From contig RDOG01000028.1 in NCBI GenBank assembly GCA_011365055.1, forward strand, positions 1 to 45,274: a stretch of DNA of 45,274 nucleotides, given 5' to 3'. This DNA comes from Promethearchaeota archaeon (lineage in GTDB: Archaea; Asgardarchaeota; Lokiarchaeia; Helarchaeales; RDOG01). Each line of letters starts with the position of its first letter. Position 1 is the first letter of the stretch. The notes below the pieces were generated by a model. It was not told where the DNA came from. It searched no databases and saw only the letters and a list, made by a program, of their open reading frames with translations. Position numbers and translations under genes: made by a program. Below are positions 1-9,005 of this stretch, piece by piece.

Positions 1-1
1 A

Positions 2-88
2 GGGCGGAGTGCATGGGGAAGATATACGAGAAAAGAATACTTTAAGAGGTATGGAACGGGTTATAATGACGGGGATCACTATTTTTAA
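2..88 (+). CDS. Possible C-terminal fragment of a gene cut by the window edge
   Basis: Reading frame 2 is open from the first base to TAA at 86-88 and encodes about 28 residues rich in Gly, Tyr and Arg. The first 80 bases are less AT-rich than the following stretch, which suggests coding sequence. Frames 1 and 3 are also open for 14 and 33 codons, so the frame is not certain. No function can be given. The following bases to 187 are AT-rich and include a TTTAAAC-type element near 132-138 that could be the TATA box of the next gene. Confidence 0.25.
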   Translation, partial: GRSAWGRYTRKEYFKRYGTGYNDGDHYF

Positions 89-187
89 ACGTTTTTATTG
101 GTAGATGCATTCTTCACTATTAAGATAAATTTATTTAAACTCTGAAGAATATAATGTCAAATTTTTAATTTTTTGTGATGACCAAAA

Positions 188-1096
188 ATGACGGATATCA
201 TGACACCTCTTCTCTTAAGCTTGATTGCAGGGGCGTCAACAGGAATTGGTGGGCTTATAGGTATAACAAAACGGTTAACCATGAGGTCTTTTGACACGAT
301 CATAGGGTTTGCTGCTGGTGTCATGCTAGCAGTCGCCACGCTTGGACTCATCGAAGAAAGTTATTCCCTAATCGTAAGCACTCAATTAGTTGGGATCATT
401 GCTTTAATCATTATAGGTGGAGTAGCGGCAGGCGTGTTAGTTTTATTATTCTTAGATAAAATTCTTCCTCATATTCATGCGTTATCCGATGATGAGCACT
501 GTGAAATGACTGAAGAGCAATTATTTTGTGAACGTGAATGCATGTGTCCTGATAAGGATAAATGGTTTAAATGCCCATATCTAAAAGATGGTAAGTGTAC
601 TGCTCATGAGGGTTGTTTTTGTCCGCGAAGACTTAAATATCAGAAAAAAATTGCATATTCTGGTCTTTTATTAGCAATAGGCTTGACATTACATAATGCA
701 CCTGAAGGTATTGCCGTGGGAGTTGGATTTTTGGCAGCTCCCACCTTAGGATTTACCATGGCTCTTGCAATTGCAATCCATAACATCCCTGAAGGGCTTG
801 CCATTTCTGTTCCATTGATGCAAGGTAATTATTCTCGAAAAAAATCTTTATTAATTTCATCTCTTTCTGGAATGAGCGAGCCAATAGCTTGTTTAATTGC
901 AATTTTATTCCTACAGTTTGTTCATCCTTTGTTTCTTGCATTCTTTCTAGCCTTTGCTGGAGGTGCCATGATATATGTCACGTCAGATGAATTAATTCCT
1001 GAATCTCATAAACATGGATATGAACATGAAGCCACCATCGGTTTATTATTGGGATTCATGTTAATGTTAGCCCTAATCATCTCCTTTGGTGTTTAA
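188..1096 (+). CDS. ZIP-family metal transporter with a Cys-rich cytoplasmic-type loop
   Basis: This is a 302-residue polytopic membrane protein of the ZIP (Zrt/Irt-like) divalent-metal transporter family, probably moving zinc or iron into the cytoplasm. The family signatures HNAPEG (residues 169-174) and HNIPEG (198-203), in the helices that form the metal site, are both present. Eight hydrophobic segments are visible, three before and five after a hydrophilic loop at residues 98-153. In most ZIPs this loop is His-rich. Here it carries eight Cys residues (105, 114, 118, 120, 129, 137, 143, 145) and few His, so it may bind or sense metal through thiolates. The ATG at 188 is the first in frame; another at 200 is possible. 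It is read alone, with the next gene 140 bases downstream. Confidence 0.9.
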   Translation: MTDIMTPLLLSLIAGASTGIGGLIGITKRLTMRSFDTIIGFAAGVMLAVATLGLIEESYSLIVSTQLVGIIALIIIGGVAAGVLVLLFLDKILPHIHALSDDEHCEMTEEQLFCERECMCPDKDKWFKCPYLKDGKCTAHEGCFCPRRLKYQKKIAYSGLLLAIGLTLHNAPEGIAVGVGFLAAPTLGFTMALAIAIHNIPEGLAISVPLMQGNYSRKKSLLISSLSGMSEPIACLIAILFLQFVHPLFLAFFLAFAGGAMIYVTSDELIPESHKHGYEHEATIGLLLGFMLMLALIISFGV

Positions 1097-1170
1097 AAAT
1101 CAATTTCCAAATTCGATTCCTGATTTAATGTTCATAAAAAAATTTAAATATTAAATAGATGTTCGAATTT

Positions 1171-1203
1171 TTGATATATACGGGAGAATATGGTCATATT
1201 CTC
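1171..1203 (+). promoter_or_regulatory. TATA box and overlapping palindromic operator candidate
   Basis: A TATA-like element TTGATATATA (1171-1180) is followed by the inverted repeat GAGAATATG-GT-CATATTCTC (1184-1203), with perfect 9-bp arms and a 2-base centre. In archaea transcription starts about 25 bases after the TATA box, so the palindrome would lie at or just before the start site, where archaeal repressors typically block polymerase. It precedes the gene at 1236 by 32 bases. That it is an operator is inference. Confidence 0.5.
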
Positions 1204-1235
1204 AGTAGATTTAGAGGAATTAAGAGGATTTTAAG

Positions 1236-1853
1236 ATGTCAAATTCAATATTTGCTTGGTCTGGATCTATTTCTAACTTGACACCTGCGATAAGAGGTTC
1301 ATTAAGTACAATAAATAACAGTAAGATTTTATTAGATCAGAGAAAATATTTTCTGGCTGAAATTCAAAGGTATCGCACAGAAATTAAATTATATAAAGGT
1401 TTCTTAGAAATAGATGTGAAACCTTCAACAAGCATAAATGTTGGAATAATTCTTAATTTCATTCTAACTTTTACGTTATTCATCTTTATTTTTTATCTTT
1501 GGATTTGGATTGATATAATATATGCTTGGTATTATATATTCAACAAACCTAACAAAATAATAAAAGAACTAGTTCATAATATCGATAGAAGATCAACTGG
1601 AGGATTTACTATTGATCTAAAACCTAGACATATTCGTAAAAGAGATTTGATACAAATTCAGAGTCAATTGGATTCTCCTTCACCTGTAAGAATTTCCAGG
1701 GATCAATCTCCAGTAATCTTACAAACTTCAAATGGAAAGATACTTAATAACATCGGAAACGAGATCAAATGCTCGAATTGTGGACAAAAATGCCCGCCAG
1801 ATGATAAGTTTTGCCAATACTGTGGTCGATTATTGAGAGAAGACCTTCTTTAA
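1236..1853 (+). CDS. Membrane protein with C-terminal zinc ribbon, unknown function
   Basis: The product has 205 residues. A polar N-terminal region (1-65) precedes a hydrophobic stretch at about 68-98 that can form one long or two close membrane helices. A basic linker follows, and the C-terminus ends in a zinc ribbon with CSNCGQKC and CQYCG (about residues 178-197). That double CxxC module is a common tail on archaeal membrane proteins and may mediate protein contact. The start ATG is preceded by AGAGGA. The palindrome at 1184-1203 lies just upstream and suggests specific transcriptional control. I do not recognise a family for the N-terminal part. Confidence 0.75.
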   Translation: MSNSIFAWSGSISNLTPAIRGSLSTINNSKILLDQRKYFLAEIQRYRTEIKLYKGFLEIDVKPSTSINVGIILNFILTFTLFIFIFYLWIWIDIIYAWYYIFNKPNKIIKELVHNIDRRSTGGFTIDLKPRHIRKRDLIQIQSQLDSPSPVRISRDQSPVILQTSNGKILNNIGNEIKCSNCGQKCPPDDKFCQYCGRLLREDLL

Positions 1854-1879
1854 TATTAATCTAAAAAATAATGTTCGTA

Positions 1880-1918
1880 ATATTGAACTCCTTGATGATT
1901 ACTTATCATTTTCAATAT
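1880..1918. promoter_or_regulatory. Nested inverted repeat between two membrane-protein genes
   Basis: ATATTGAA (1880-1887) pairs exactly with TTCAATAT (1911-1918), and inside it ATGAT (1895-1899) pairs with ATCAT (1905-1909). The element starts 27 bases after the stop at 1853 and lies about 80 bases before the next start. It could be a hairpin ending the upstream transcript or a binding site. There is no strong T-run directly after it. Confidence 0.3.
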
Positions 1919-1996
1919 GGGCATTACACTAAAGATCATACTTTTTAAGATAATTACTTACACGTTGTATAACGAATATAGTAAGATGGGATTAAT

Positions 1997-2983
1997 GTGG
2001 ATCACGATCAATTAATGGATAAACGTTCTTATTTTATAGGCGATCGAGTAATGATATCGCAGGTACTTTTATTATTATTAACGGGTTCGCTTACATTAAT
2101 AATAGAATCTTTAAATTTATCTTGGATCTTCATAAATTTATGGTGGTTAATTTGTTTAATTCTCCCTTTAGCTTCTATAATCATAATTGGTACTAAAAAA
2201 CTATCCTTATATTTCAAGCATCACTGGTTTATTACTTTTATACTCTTATTCATCGTATGGGCGTCTTTTACTCTTTTCTTTGGGCTTTTAATTGACGATT
2301 TTGTTGGTGCAAAAAATGCATTCGTGGAAAGCCTCTATATCTCCGCCATGTATGCAGCGGGATATGGTATTGCTAGATTATTACGCATGGCAAGGCATTC
2401 TTTTTCAAAAGGCGTTTTGATAGGTATTGCAGTAGGTATTTCATCAGTAATTATCATTGGGACTTTAATCTTGGGGGGTGTCATTCTACAATACGGATTA
2501 ACCTTAGCAGGAGTTTCGGAATTATTCTCTTCCACTACATATTCGAAAATCCTTACCAGCCAAACCTGTGTGAATGGAATTTATATCATGTTATCTGGAA
2601 TCGGGATCGTAATTTCCATGGGAATCCAATATTTTATGTTTTATTGTTTATTTGACCCAAAAGGATTAGACGTGGAAGAAGATCCTCCAAACGAACTCTA
2701 CTTGAAAATGATGATTGGTAGCATGGTCATTACTTTTATTGCTTGGATCTTGTTGCTCTTACTCATTCCTCCGATCGCTGGAGGTGGTGGTGGAAGTGGA
2801 AAAAGCAGCAACTCTAACAGTAACAGTAACAAGAATAAGCGAAAAAAGTCATATTATCGGAGAACATATTATTATTCTCGTTATGGATCTTATGCGACCT
2901 ATGGAAAGGAACAAGCTCGCGAAGTATTTCCTCCTGATATCGTCGATGGTGAATGGGAAGAATATGATCTAGGAAAAAAATAG
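1997..2983 (+). CDS. Polytopic membrane protein with a Ser/Asn and Tyr-rich tail
   Basis: The product has 328 residues with about seven hydrophobic segments between residues 17 and 260. A low-complexity tail follows: a Gly run, then repeated Ser-Asn, a Lys/Arg block, and a Tyr/Arg-rich stretch to about residue 305, ending in an acidic segment. The tail is polar and probably disordered, and would lie outside the membrane. The GTG at 1997 is used as the start; an in-frame ATG at 2015 is an alternative. No family was recognised and no catalytic motif is visible. Confidence 0.7.
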   Translation: MDHDQLMDKRSYFIGDRVMISQVLLLLLTGSLTLIIESLNLSWIFINLWWLICLILPLASIIIIGTKKLSLYFKHHWFITFILLFIVWASFTLFFGLLIDDFVGAKNAFVESLYISAMYAAGYGIARLLRMARHSFSKGVLIGIAVGISSVIIIGTLILGGVILQYGLTLAGVSELFSSTTYSKILTSQTCVNGIYIMLSGIGIVISMGIQYFMFYCLFDPKGLDVEEDPPNELYLKMMIGSMVITFIAWILLLLLIPPIAGGGGGSGKSSNSNSNSNKNKRKKSYYRRTYYYSRYGSYATYGKEQAREVFPPDIVDGEWEEYDLGKK

Positions 2984-3162
2984 CGTTCTATTAACCTTCT
3001 AATGATTTTTTTATTAAAAATTTTCTAACAATTCTACAAATCAAGGATGATAATTTTCTTTTATTTTTATAAACCATCAAATAAATATCGTAATTCATAC
3101 AGTCATGTTCCGATTCTTATTTATACCTACTTGTTCTTTAATTTTCAAAAAAGGTGTAAAAC

Positions 3163-4698
3163 ATGTCAAGTGAAGAGAATCAACCAGAATTATATCGCTT
3201 ATTTAATCCTCGAAGCGTTGCAGTTGTTGGCGCTACAAATAATATAAACAAGGTCGGTGGACAAGTCATTTCTAATTTAAAAAATGGATGGTTTCCGGGG
3301 AAAATTTTTCCCATCAATCCAAAATATGACCTGATCCTAGGTAAAAAAGCATATCCTTCGATTAAAAAAGTACCTGAACAATTAGATGTAGTGGTATCTG
3401 TAATTCCCAATACTCATACAATACCAATCATTGAAGAATGCATGGACGCAGCAGTTAAATTTGTCATAATCATCACTGCAGGGTTTCAAGAAACACAAAA
3501 ATTTGATCCTATTGCAGCACAATTAACTAAAGATTTGAAGGCATGCGTAAAAAAAGCTAAAGGAATAACACGCATGGTAGGTCCTAATTGCATGGGCATA
3601 ACATCTACATTTTCTAATTTAAATGCCATGATGGGTTTTTTATCATTAGCAAAATCCAATGAGAAATTCAATGTAAGTGTAACGAGCCAATCTGGGACTT
3701 GGACATGGAATGTCGTAAGTTTTGCAAATAGCCATAGTATTGGGATCGCAAATGGAATTTCTAACGGTAATGAGATTGACTTAACAATTGAAGATTTCAT
3801 TGAATACTTCGGATTTCATGATGAACATACAGATGCTATTCTTGGGTTTGTTGAAGGATTTAGAAACGCAAGGAAATTAAAACGAATTGCCCCAGAAATA
3901 TCGGAAAAAAAACCTATAATCATACTCAAAGGTGGAAAAACTAAAAGCGGTGCTACAAGTGCAAGCTCACATACAGGTTCTATTGCTGGTAATTATACGA
4001 TTTTTAAAAGTTTCTGTTATCAAAATGGAATAATAGAAGCCGACAATTCTTCAGACCTTATTGATTTAGCAAGAGCTATTCGCCTACTTCACCCAAATAA
4101 TTATCCACAAGGTAAAAAAGTTGGTATATTTACCGGAGGTGGTGGTGCTGCAGTAATTCTTTCAGATATTGTCGAAAAGAACGGTATGGAACTCGGAGTA
4201 CTTCAAGATTCTACCATTAACCAATTAAACAAGATTTTACCCCCTCATTGGCCACATAGAAATCCAATTGATGGCGTTGGTTCAAATGATGTTTGGCTGT
4301 CTCTAAATAAATTATTACGCATAATTGCTAGTGATGAAAATATTGACATAATTTTACCTAATTTGTTTTTCTTGGGATTCCGGGAAGATGTTCCTGATCA
4401 GTTTAAAAAACTTGCAAAGGATACATTTGGAGCTACAGAATTTAAAAAAGAATTTTTAATAGAATTTGATAGACAAACCGCTAATGGTGTAATTAAAATC
4501 TCCAAAAGAGCAAATAAATTGATAATGGTAGCTTCAGATCATTATAATGCACTTTTAGAAGATGAGTATGAAATCCTAACAATGCTGTTTGAAAAAGGTA
4601 TCTTAGTTGTCCCAAGTCCAGAAGTTGGGTGCAAGATTTTAAGAAAGATATTTACCTATAAAAAATTCTTAGATAAAAGAAAGTCATTAAAAGATTGA
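3163..4698 (+). CDS. ADP-forming acyl-CoA synthetase alpha-subunit-type protein
   Basis: The product has 511 residues of the NDP-forming acyl-CoA synthetase (ACD/succinyl-CoA synthetase-like) alpha type. The family reaction is acyl-CoA + ADP + phosphate to acid + CoA + ATP. The N-terminal CoA-binding Rossmann domain starts with NPRSVAVVGAT. GPNCMG and a SQSG-containing stretch mark the ligase domain, and SSHTGSIAG carries the conserved His that is phosphorylated. The ATP-grasp beta domain is absent, so ATP synthesis would need a partner encoded elsewhere. It exceeds the usual 450-470 residues because of its C-terminal part. The ATG follows AAAAGGTG. A second gene of this type is at 26666-28084 on the other strand. 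Confidence 0.85.
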   Translation: MSSEENQPELYRLFNPRSVAVVGATNNINKVGGQVISNLKNGWFPGKIFPINPKYDLILGKKAYPSIKKVPEQLDVVVSVIPNTHTIPIIEECMDAAVKFVIIITAGFQETQKFDPIAAQLTKDLKACVKKAKGITRMVGPNCMGITSTFSNLNAMMGFLSLAKSNEKFNVSVTSQSGTWTWNVVSFANSHSIGIANGISNGNEIDLTIEDFIEYFGFHDEHTDAILGFVEGFRNARKLKRIAPEISEKKPIIILKGGKTKSGATSASSHTGSIAGNYTIFKSFCYQNGIIEADNSSDLIDLARAIRLLHPNNYPQGKKVGIFTGGGGAAVILSDIVEKNGMELGVLQDSTINQLNKILPPHWPHRNPIDGVGSNDVWLSLNKLLRIIASDENIDIILPNLFFLGFREDVPDQFKKLAKDTFGATEFKKEFLIEFDRQTANGVIKISKRANKLIMVASDHYNALLEDEYEILTMLFEKGILVVPSPEVGCKILRKIFTYKKFLDKRKSLKD

Positions 4699-4878
4699 TA
4701 ATTACAATCTAATTTTTGTTTCATGTCTTTTTTTATTTATTTTTCTTTGCATTATTCTATCAAGTATTATACATTTCTGGTAAATCTTTTAAATTATTTT
4801 ACTTCAATCAATTAATAAAAGGTTAATATTTGACTCCAAGGTAATAACCACTAAGTAATACAAGGTATAATAAAAAAG

Positions 4879-6039
4879 GTGAATATCATTACAGAAGATG
4901 TTTATGAGAAATTAAGAAAAATCATGAATAAGTTTGTATTAAAAGTTCCTAAACATGAAAAACTAACTGATTTTTTAAAGGAATGTTTCACGGTAGAAGA
5001 AGCGGAATTATTAACTCATTTTACAGCTCCGATGATTGAAACTTTAAGTGCAAAAAAATTAGCGCAAAGGGCGAATTTACCTGAAGAGAAAGTAACTGAA
5101 ATGATGGAACAGCTCGCCAAACGTGGTGTTGTGATGCGAGAAGTCGTAGGAAAGAAAGAAAAAAAAATGTATAGTCTTATGACGTTCTTTCCAGGTTTAT
5201 ATGAATTCTTTTTCGTTGCACATAAAGAACATACTCCTGAACAAAATAAGAGAGCTGCAGAATTTTATGAAGAATATTATAATTCAATCTACCATAAAGA
5301 AGTTGGGGCGTCAGAGTTTCCATTTCATCGGGTTCTTCCCTCTTCTGCACCTGTAGAACACGTTAAAAAGCTGAATATTAATGAAAATATTGAGCCGAAA
5401 CAAGAAATACTACCATTTGAAGTCGTATCTGATTATATTGCAACTTCAAGTCGTATCGGAATCACGATGTGTCAATGCAGATTTCACAACGATCTTTTAG
5501 GAAGAAAAGAATGTGATAAACAGATTGATGAAACTTGTCTAGCGCTTGGAATTGCAGCAGATTTTCTCATTAAAATGGGACATGGAAGATTAATTAGTAA
5601 AGAAGAAGCAATGGACATTTTAAAAAAGTGTGAAGAGAACGGAATGGTTCATACAACGATGAATGTTCGAAGTGGTCAAGACTCTCTTTTCATTTGTAAT
5701 TGCTGTCCCGATTGCTGTGTAGTTTTACGTGAGCTCTCTAAATACGAAAATCCATTAACTTATGCAATATCTAATTTTAAGCCAATATTTAATTTAGAAT
5801 CTTGTAAAAAATGTGGAACTTGTGTTAAAATTTGTCCCTTAAATGCTTTAGAATTGATAGAAACTAAAGATGGCAAAATGTTGAATTTTAACGAAGAAAA
5901 ATGTTTTGGATGTGGCTTATGTGCTTCAAGTTGTCCACATGATGCTGTTAAATTAGAAAAAATAAGAGACCAAATTCCAGCTGAAAGTCTTGGAGATTTA
6001 CTTGTTAAAGTTGATGGAACGAGAGTTTATTACGGTTGA
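4879..6039 (+). CDS. Winged-helix and ferredoxin-domain iron-sulfur protein
   Basis: The product has 386 residues. Residues 1-110 look like a winged-helix domain (helical, with AKKLAQRANLPEEKV and a basic wing). The central part has two unusual Cys groups, CQCRFH...C...C and CNCCPDCC, which could hold a further cluster or zinc. The C-terminus has two classical [4Fe-4S] motifs, CKKCGTCVKICP and CFGCGLCASSCP. The start is GTG at 4879, after AAAAAAG. A related membrane-anchored protein lies at 19790-20740, sharing the CxCR, CxC and double-ferredoxin layout. The wHTH with redox clusters could make this a redox-responsive regulator, or the helical part may only contact a partner. The reaction is unknown. 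Confidence 0.75.
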   Translation: MNIITEDVYEKLRKIMNKFVLKVPKHEKLTDFLKECFTVEEAELLTHFTAPMIETLSAKKLAQRANLPEEKVTEMMEQLAKRGVVMREVVGKKEKKMYSLMTFFPGLYEFFFVAHKEHTPEQNKRAAEFYEEYYNSIYHKEVGASEFPFHRVLPSSAPVEHVKKLNINENIEPKQEILPFEVVSDYIATSSRIGITMCQCRFHNDLLGRKECDKQIDETCLALGIAADFLIKMGHGRLISKEEAMDILKKCEENGMVHTTMNVRSGQDSLFICNCCPDCCVVLRELSKYENPLTYAISNFKPIFNLESCKKCGTCVKICPLNALELIETKDGKMLNFNEEKCFGCGLCASSCPHDAVKLEKIRDQIPAESLGDLLVKVDGTRVYYG

Positions 6040-6225
6040 ATTTCAGCTTTAACTACCTAAAAATTCAATATTCTGTCAATTAAAAATATGAAAATTAACA
6101 TGAAATAATAAAGTCATGTTCATAAATTTTTTTAAATTCAAGCAATATAATAAATACTTGTTTTTAGTTTAATAATTACTTCTCTAAAAAAAGGGGTTTT
6201 ATCATTAAGTCTATAGGGTGTTAAC

Positions 6226-7593
6226 GTGTCAAAAGAAGAGAAGAAACTTAACAAAATTTTGCAAAATGGGCTCAATAAAATGGATAAAATGAAGCATGAA
6301 GATGCCATCAAGGAATTTCTCAAGGCAGTTACGATAAATCCGCAGTTCATACCAGCATGGGTTAATATGATTAAAGCAACAGAAAAATTAAGACATAAGG
6401 ACAAATATATTGAAACTTTAGAGGTAATGTTGAAAGGAGAGCCAAAAAATAAAGAACCTTGGGATCTTTTAGGCAAGCTATTCGTGAGTCTTAAAGACTA
6501 TGAAAATATAATCAAATCTTACAAAAAAGTTGTTGAATTAGATCCAAGAGATATCCAAGCTTGGAACCAATTAACAATAGCTAACGAAGCATTGAAAAAT
6601 TACAAGGATGCAATTAATTGTCATAATAAAATAATTAACATCGATTCAAAAAATGTTGAATCTCTTTATAATTCTGCAAGAATTTATCAAGATTTTCTAA
6701 AAAATTATAAAGAGGCTATAATGCGTTACGAGAAAGTAGTAAAGATAGTACCAAATAATAAAGAAGCATGGTATAATATTGCCGATATTTGGTTTATATT
6801 GGATGAGTTTCAGAAAGCTATTGAAAATGCTCAAAAAGCTATTGATTTAGATCCAAAATACAACAATGCTTGGCAAATTTTGACTGCTTCTAAAGATAGG
6901 ATAGAACCAAATGGTATCATATTTTGGAGAAAACCCACCTGGGTGAAATTAGGAATCATATCAAAAATGAATTGCGGTCAATGTGATAAAAAAATCTTAG
7001 AATCCACAATAAACGACAAGTTTGAACATTTTACAAACCAAGAACAAACGAATTTTTATTTTTGTAACACTTGTAGAACTCCATATCATGCCATACCCTG
7101 CATGGAACAACTTAAGATTGAAGATTTTTCTCTTACACCTAGCAAAATATCACTAATTTGTAAAAAATGCGGTAGTTCCATGGCGGTCTTTGATAAAATA
7201 GCTAACAAATCTCTTAAAGGTGTTTATGATATTTATAAAAAAGAATTCATTAACTTATTTGGCGGTTATAAAGTCGCTATGGGAAGAAGTGGGGAGCATT
7301 CATATCTTACTTATAACGAATTGAAGAATTTTGCAGAAGCTCTTGAGAATAAATCGAATGAAGTGAAAGCTTTGGACATTAATTCTATAAATAATACACG
7401 GCAAGATAAAATAAAAAAAGATCTTAATGATAAAAAAATTAAAATTAATTTATCTGATGTAAAAATATATAAAATCTCTCTAAAAACTGATGAAATCAGA
7501 ATTATTAACTGTGGGAATTGTCATGCTCCTTTGGACGTTAGTGCAAAAACCGAATTTTATTTATGTAGCTATTGTAATGCGATTCATTTATGA
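6226..7593 (+). CDS. TPR-repeat protein with zinc-ribbon modules
   Basis: The product has 455 residues. Residues 1-225 form about six tetratricopeptide repeats, seen as the recurring pattern W/Y..L...Y..A...Y.K.....P near 34-aa spacing. A Cys-rich middle follows (CGQCDKK, CNTCRTPYH, CKKCGSS), and a C-terminal ribbon has CGNCHAP and CSYCN. TPRs bind peptides or other proteins, and the ribbons suggest a scaffold role. No enzymatic motif is seen. The start is GTG at 6226 with GGTGTTAAC upstream. Confidence 0.75.
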   Translation: MSKEEKKLNKILQNGLNKMDKMKHEDAIKEFLKAVTINPQFIPAWVNMIKATEKLRHKDKYIETLEVMLKGEPKNKEPWDLLGKLFVSLKDYENIIKSYKKVVELDPRDIQAWNQLTIANEALKNYKDAINCHNKIINIDSKNVESLYNSARIYQDFLKNYKEAIMRYEKVVKIVPNNKEAWYNIADIWFILDEFQKAIENAQKAIDLDPKYNNAWQILTASKDRIEPNGIIFWRKPTWVKLGIISKMNCGQCDKKILESTINDKFEHFTNQEQTNFYFCNTCRTPYHAIPCMEQLKIEDFSLTPSKISLICKKCGSSMAVFDKIANKSLKGVYDIYKKEFINLFGGYKVAMGRSGEHSYLTYNELKNFAEALENKSNEVKALDINSINNTRQDKIKKDLNDKKIKINLSDVKIYKISLKTDEIRIINCGNCHAPLDVSAKTEFYLCSYCNAIHL

Positions 7594-7832
7594 ATAACAT
7601 TTAATTTTAAAAAAATTCGTTAATTTTTAATAATAGTTCCGAACATTCATCTAATTTTGCATTTTTTTGATAATATTATTCAGATTTGAACAATTATGAA
7701 AATATATTCGAAAATTTTATACTATCAAGGATTAGACTATTACATTTTAGAAAGAAAAAATAAAATTTAAAATATAACTTAGACTAATCATTTAAACTAA
7801 AAGTACAAATTATTTTGAGATTGATGATGGGT

Positions 7833-8990
7833 ATGGATTTTTCAATTTCTGAAAAACAAAAAATGATACGAAGAATTACTAGAGAATTTGTAGAAGAATA
7901 TATAGTTCCAGTTGCCGAAGAGAGTGATAAGCTTTCCAGGTTAGATCCTAACGTGTTTGAACAAATGAAACGGATGAATTATTTTGGGATCTGCATTCCT
8001 AAAGAATATGGTGGTGCCGGACTTCATGAAGATACTGTTTCTTTTGCGATTATTATAGAAGAAATTGGGCGAGTGGATGCAAGCTGGGCGATAACTACAG
8101 GAGTTCATTGTAGTGTTGTTGCTTATCCATTGTGGAAGTTTGGAACTCAAGAACAAAAAGATAAATTTCTAATTCCTTTAGCGAAAGGAGAAAAGTTAGG
8201 TGCTTTTGCCTTAACCGAAGCAAATGCAGGATCAGATGCTTCTGGCGTAGAAACTAATGCAATCCTAGAAGGTGATGAATGGGTTCTGAATGGGAGTAAA
8301 ATATTTGCTACAAATGGAGGAATTGCAAAAACTCTTATCGTTGCTGCTAAAACTGGACAAAAAGATAAACAAAAACGAAATTTTACCGCATTCATTGTTG
8401 ATACGGACACTCCTGGTTTTTCTGTTGGAGTTAAAGAGGATAAATTGGGAGTCCGTGCTTCTAACACGTCTGAATTAGTTTTTCAAGATGTGAGAATCCC
8501 AAAAGAAAACGTTTTGGGTAAAGTAGGAAGAGGATTTGATATTGTTCTGAAGATTCTTGATTTTGGGCGTATTATAATTGCTGCTCAATGCGTGGGATTG
8601 GGTCAAGGTGCATTGGAGTACGCTGTTCGATATGCAAATGAGCGTGAACAATTTGGTCAAAGAATTGGTAGGTTTCAAGGAATTCAGTGGAAAATAGCTG
8701 ACATGGCCTGTCGTGTTGAAGCTGCCCGCCTATTAACATATAAAGCTGCTTATTTATGTGATCAAGGATTAGAATATGGACTAGAATCTAGCATGGCTAA
8801 ACTAGTCGCATCAGAAGCTGCCATGGAATCAACTCATAGAGCTGTCCAAATTCATGGAGGTTATGGATTGATGAAAGCGTACCAAGTGGAACGATTTTTT
8901 AGAGATGCAAAAATGGGTGAAATTTATGAGGGGACTTCAGAAATTCAACGGATGGTCATCGCCAGCCATATATTACGGCGAGGATTTTAA
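7833..8990 (+). CDS. Acyl-CoA dehydrogenase
   Basis: This is a flavoenzyme of the acyl-CoA dehydrogenase family, which oxidises acyl-CoA to 2-enoyl-CoA using FAD and passes electrons to ETF. Motifs seen are EYGGAGL, AFALTEANAGSDASG, REQFGQRIGRFQGIQ, QIHGGYG, and YEGTSEIQR with the catalytic base Glu. The start was set at ATG 7833 because MDFSISEKQK matches the usual family N-terminus; upstream TTG 7815 and ATG 7824/7827 are in the same frame. It heads an operon with ETF beta, whose TTG start follows 15 bases after this stop, so ETF is the direct electron acceptor. The acyl substrate cannot be read from sequence. Confidence 0.95.
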   Translation: MDFSISEKQKMIRRITREFVEEYIVPVAEESDKLSRLDPNVFEQMKRMNYFGICIPKEYGGAGLHEDTVSFAIIIEEIGRVDASWAITTGVHCSVVAYPLWKFGTQEQKDKFLIPLAKGEKLGAFALTEANAGSDASGVETNAILEGDEWVLNGSKIFATNGGIAKTLIVAAKTGQKDKQKRNFTAFIVDTDTPGFSVGVKEDKLGVRASNTSELVFQDVRIPKENVLGKVGRGFDIVLKILDFGRIIIAAQCVGLGQGALEYAVRYANEREQFGQRIGRFQGIQWKIADMACRVEAARLLTYKAAYLCDQGLEYGLESSMAKLVASEAAMESTHRAVQIHGGYGLMKAYQVERFFRDAKMGEIYEGTSEIQRMVIASHILRRGF

Positions 8991-9005
8991 GGAGTGAGAT
9001 GAAGT

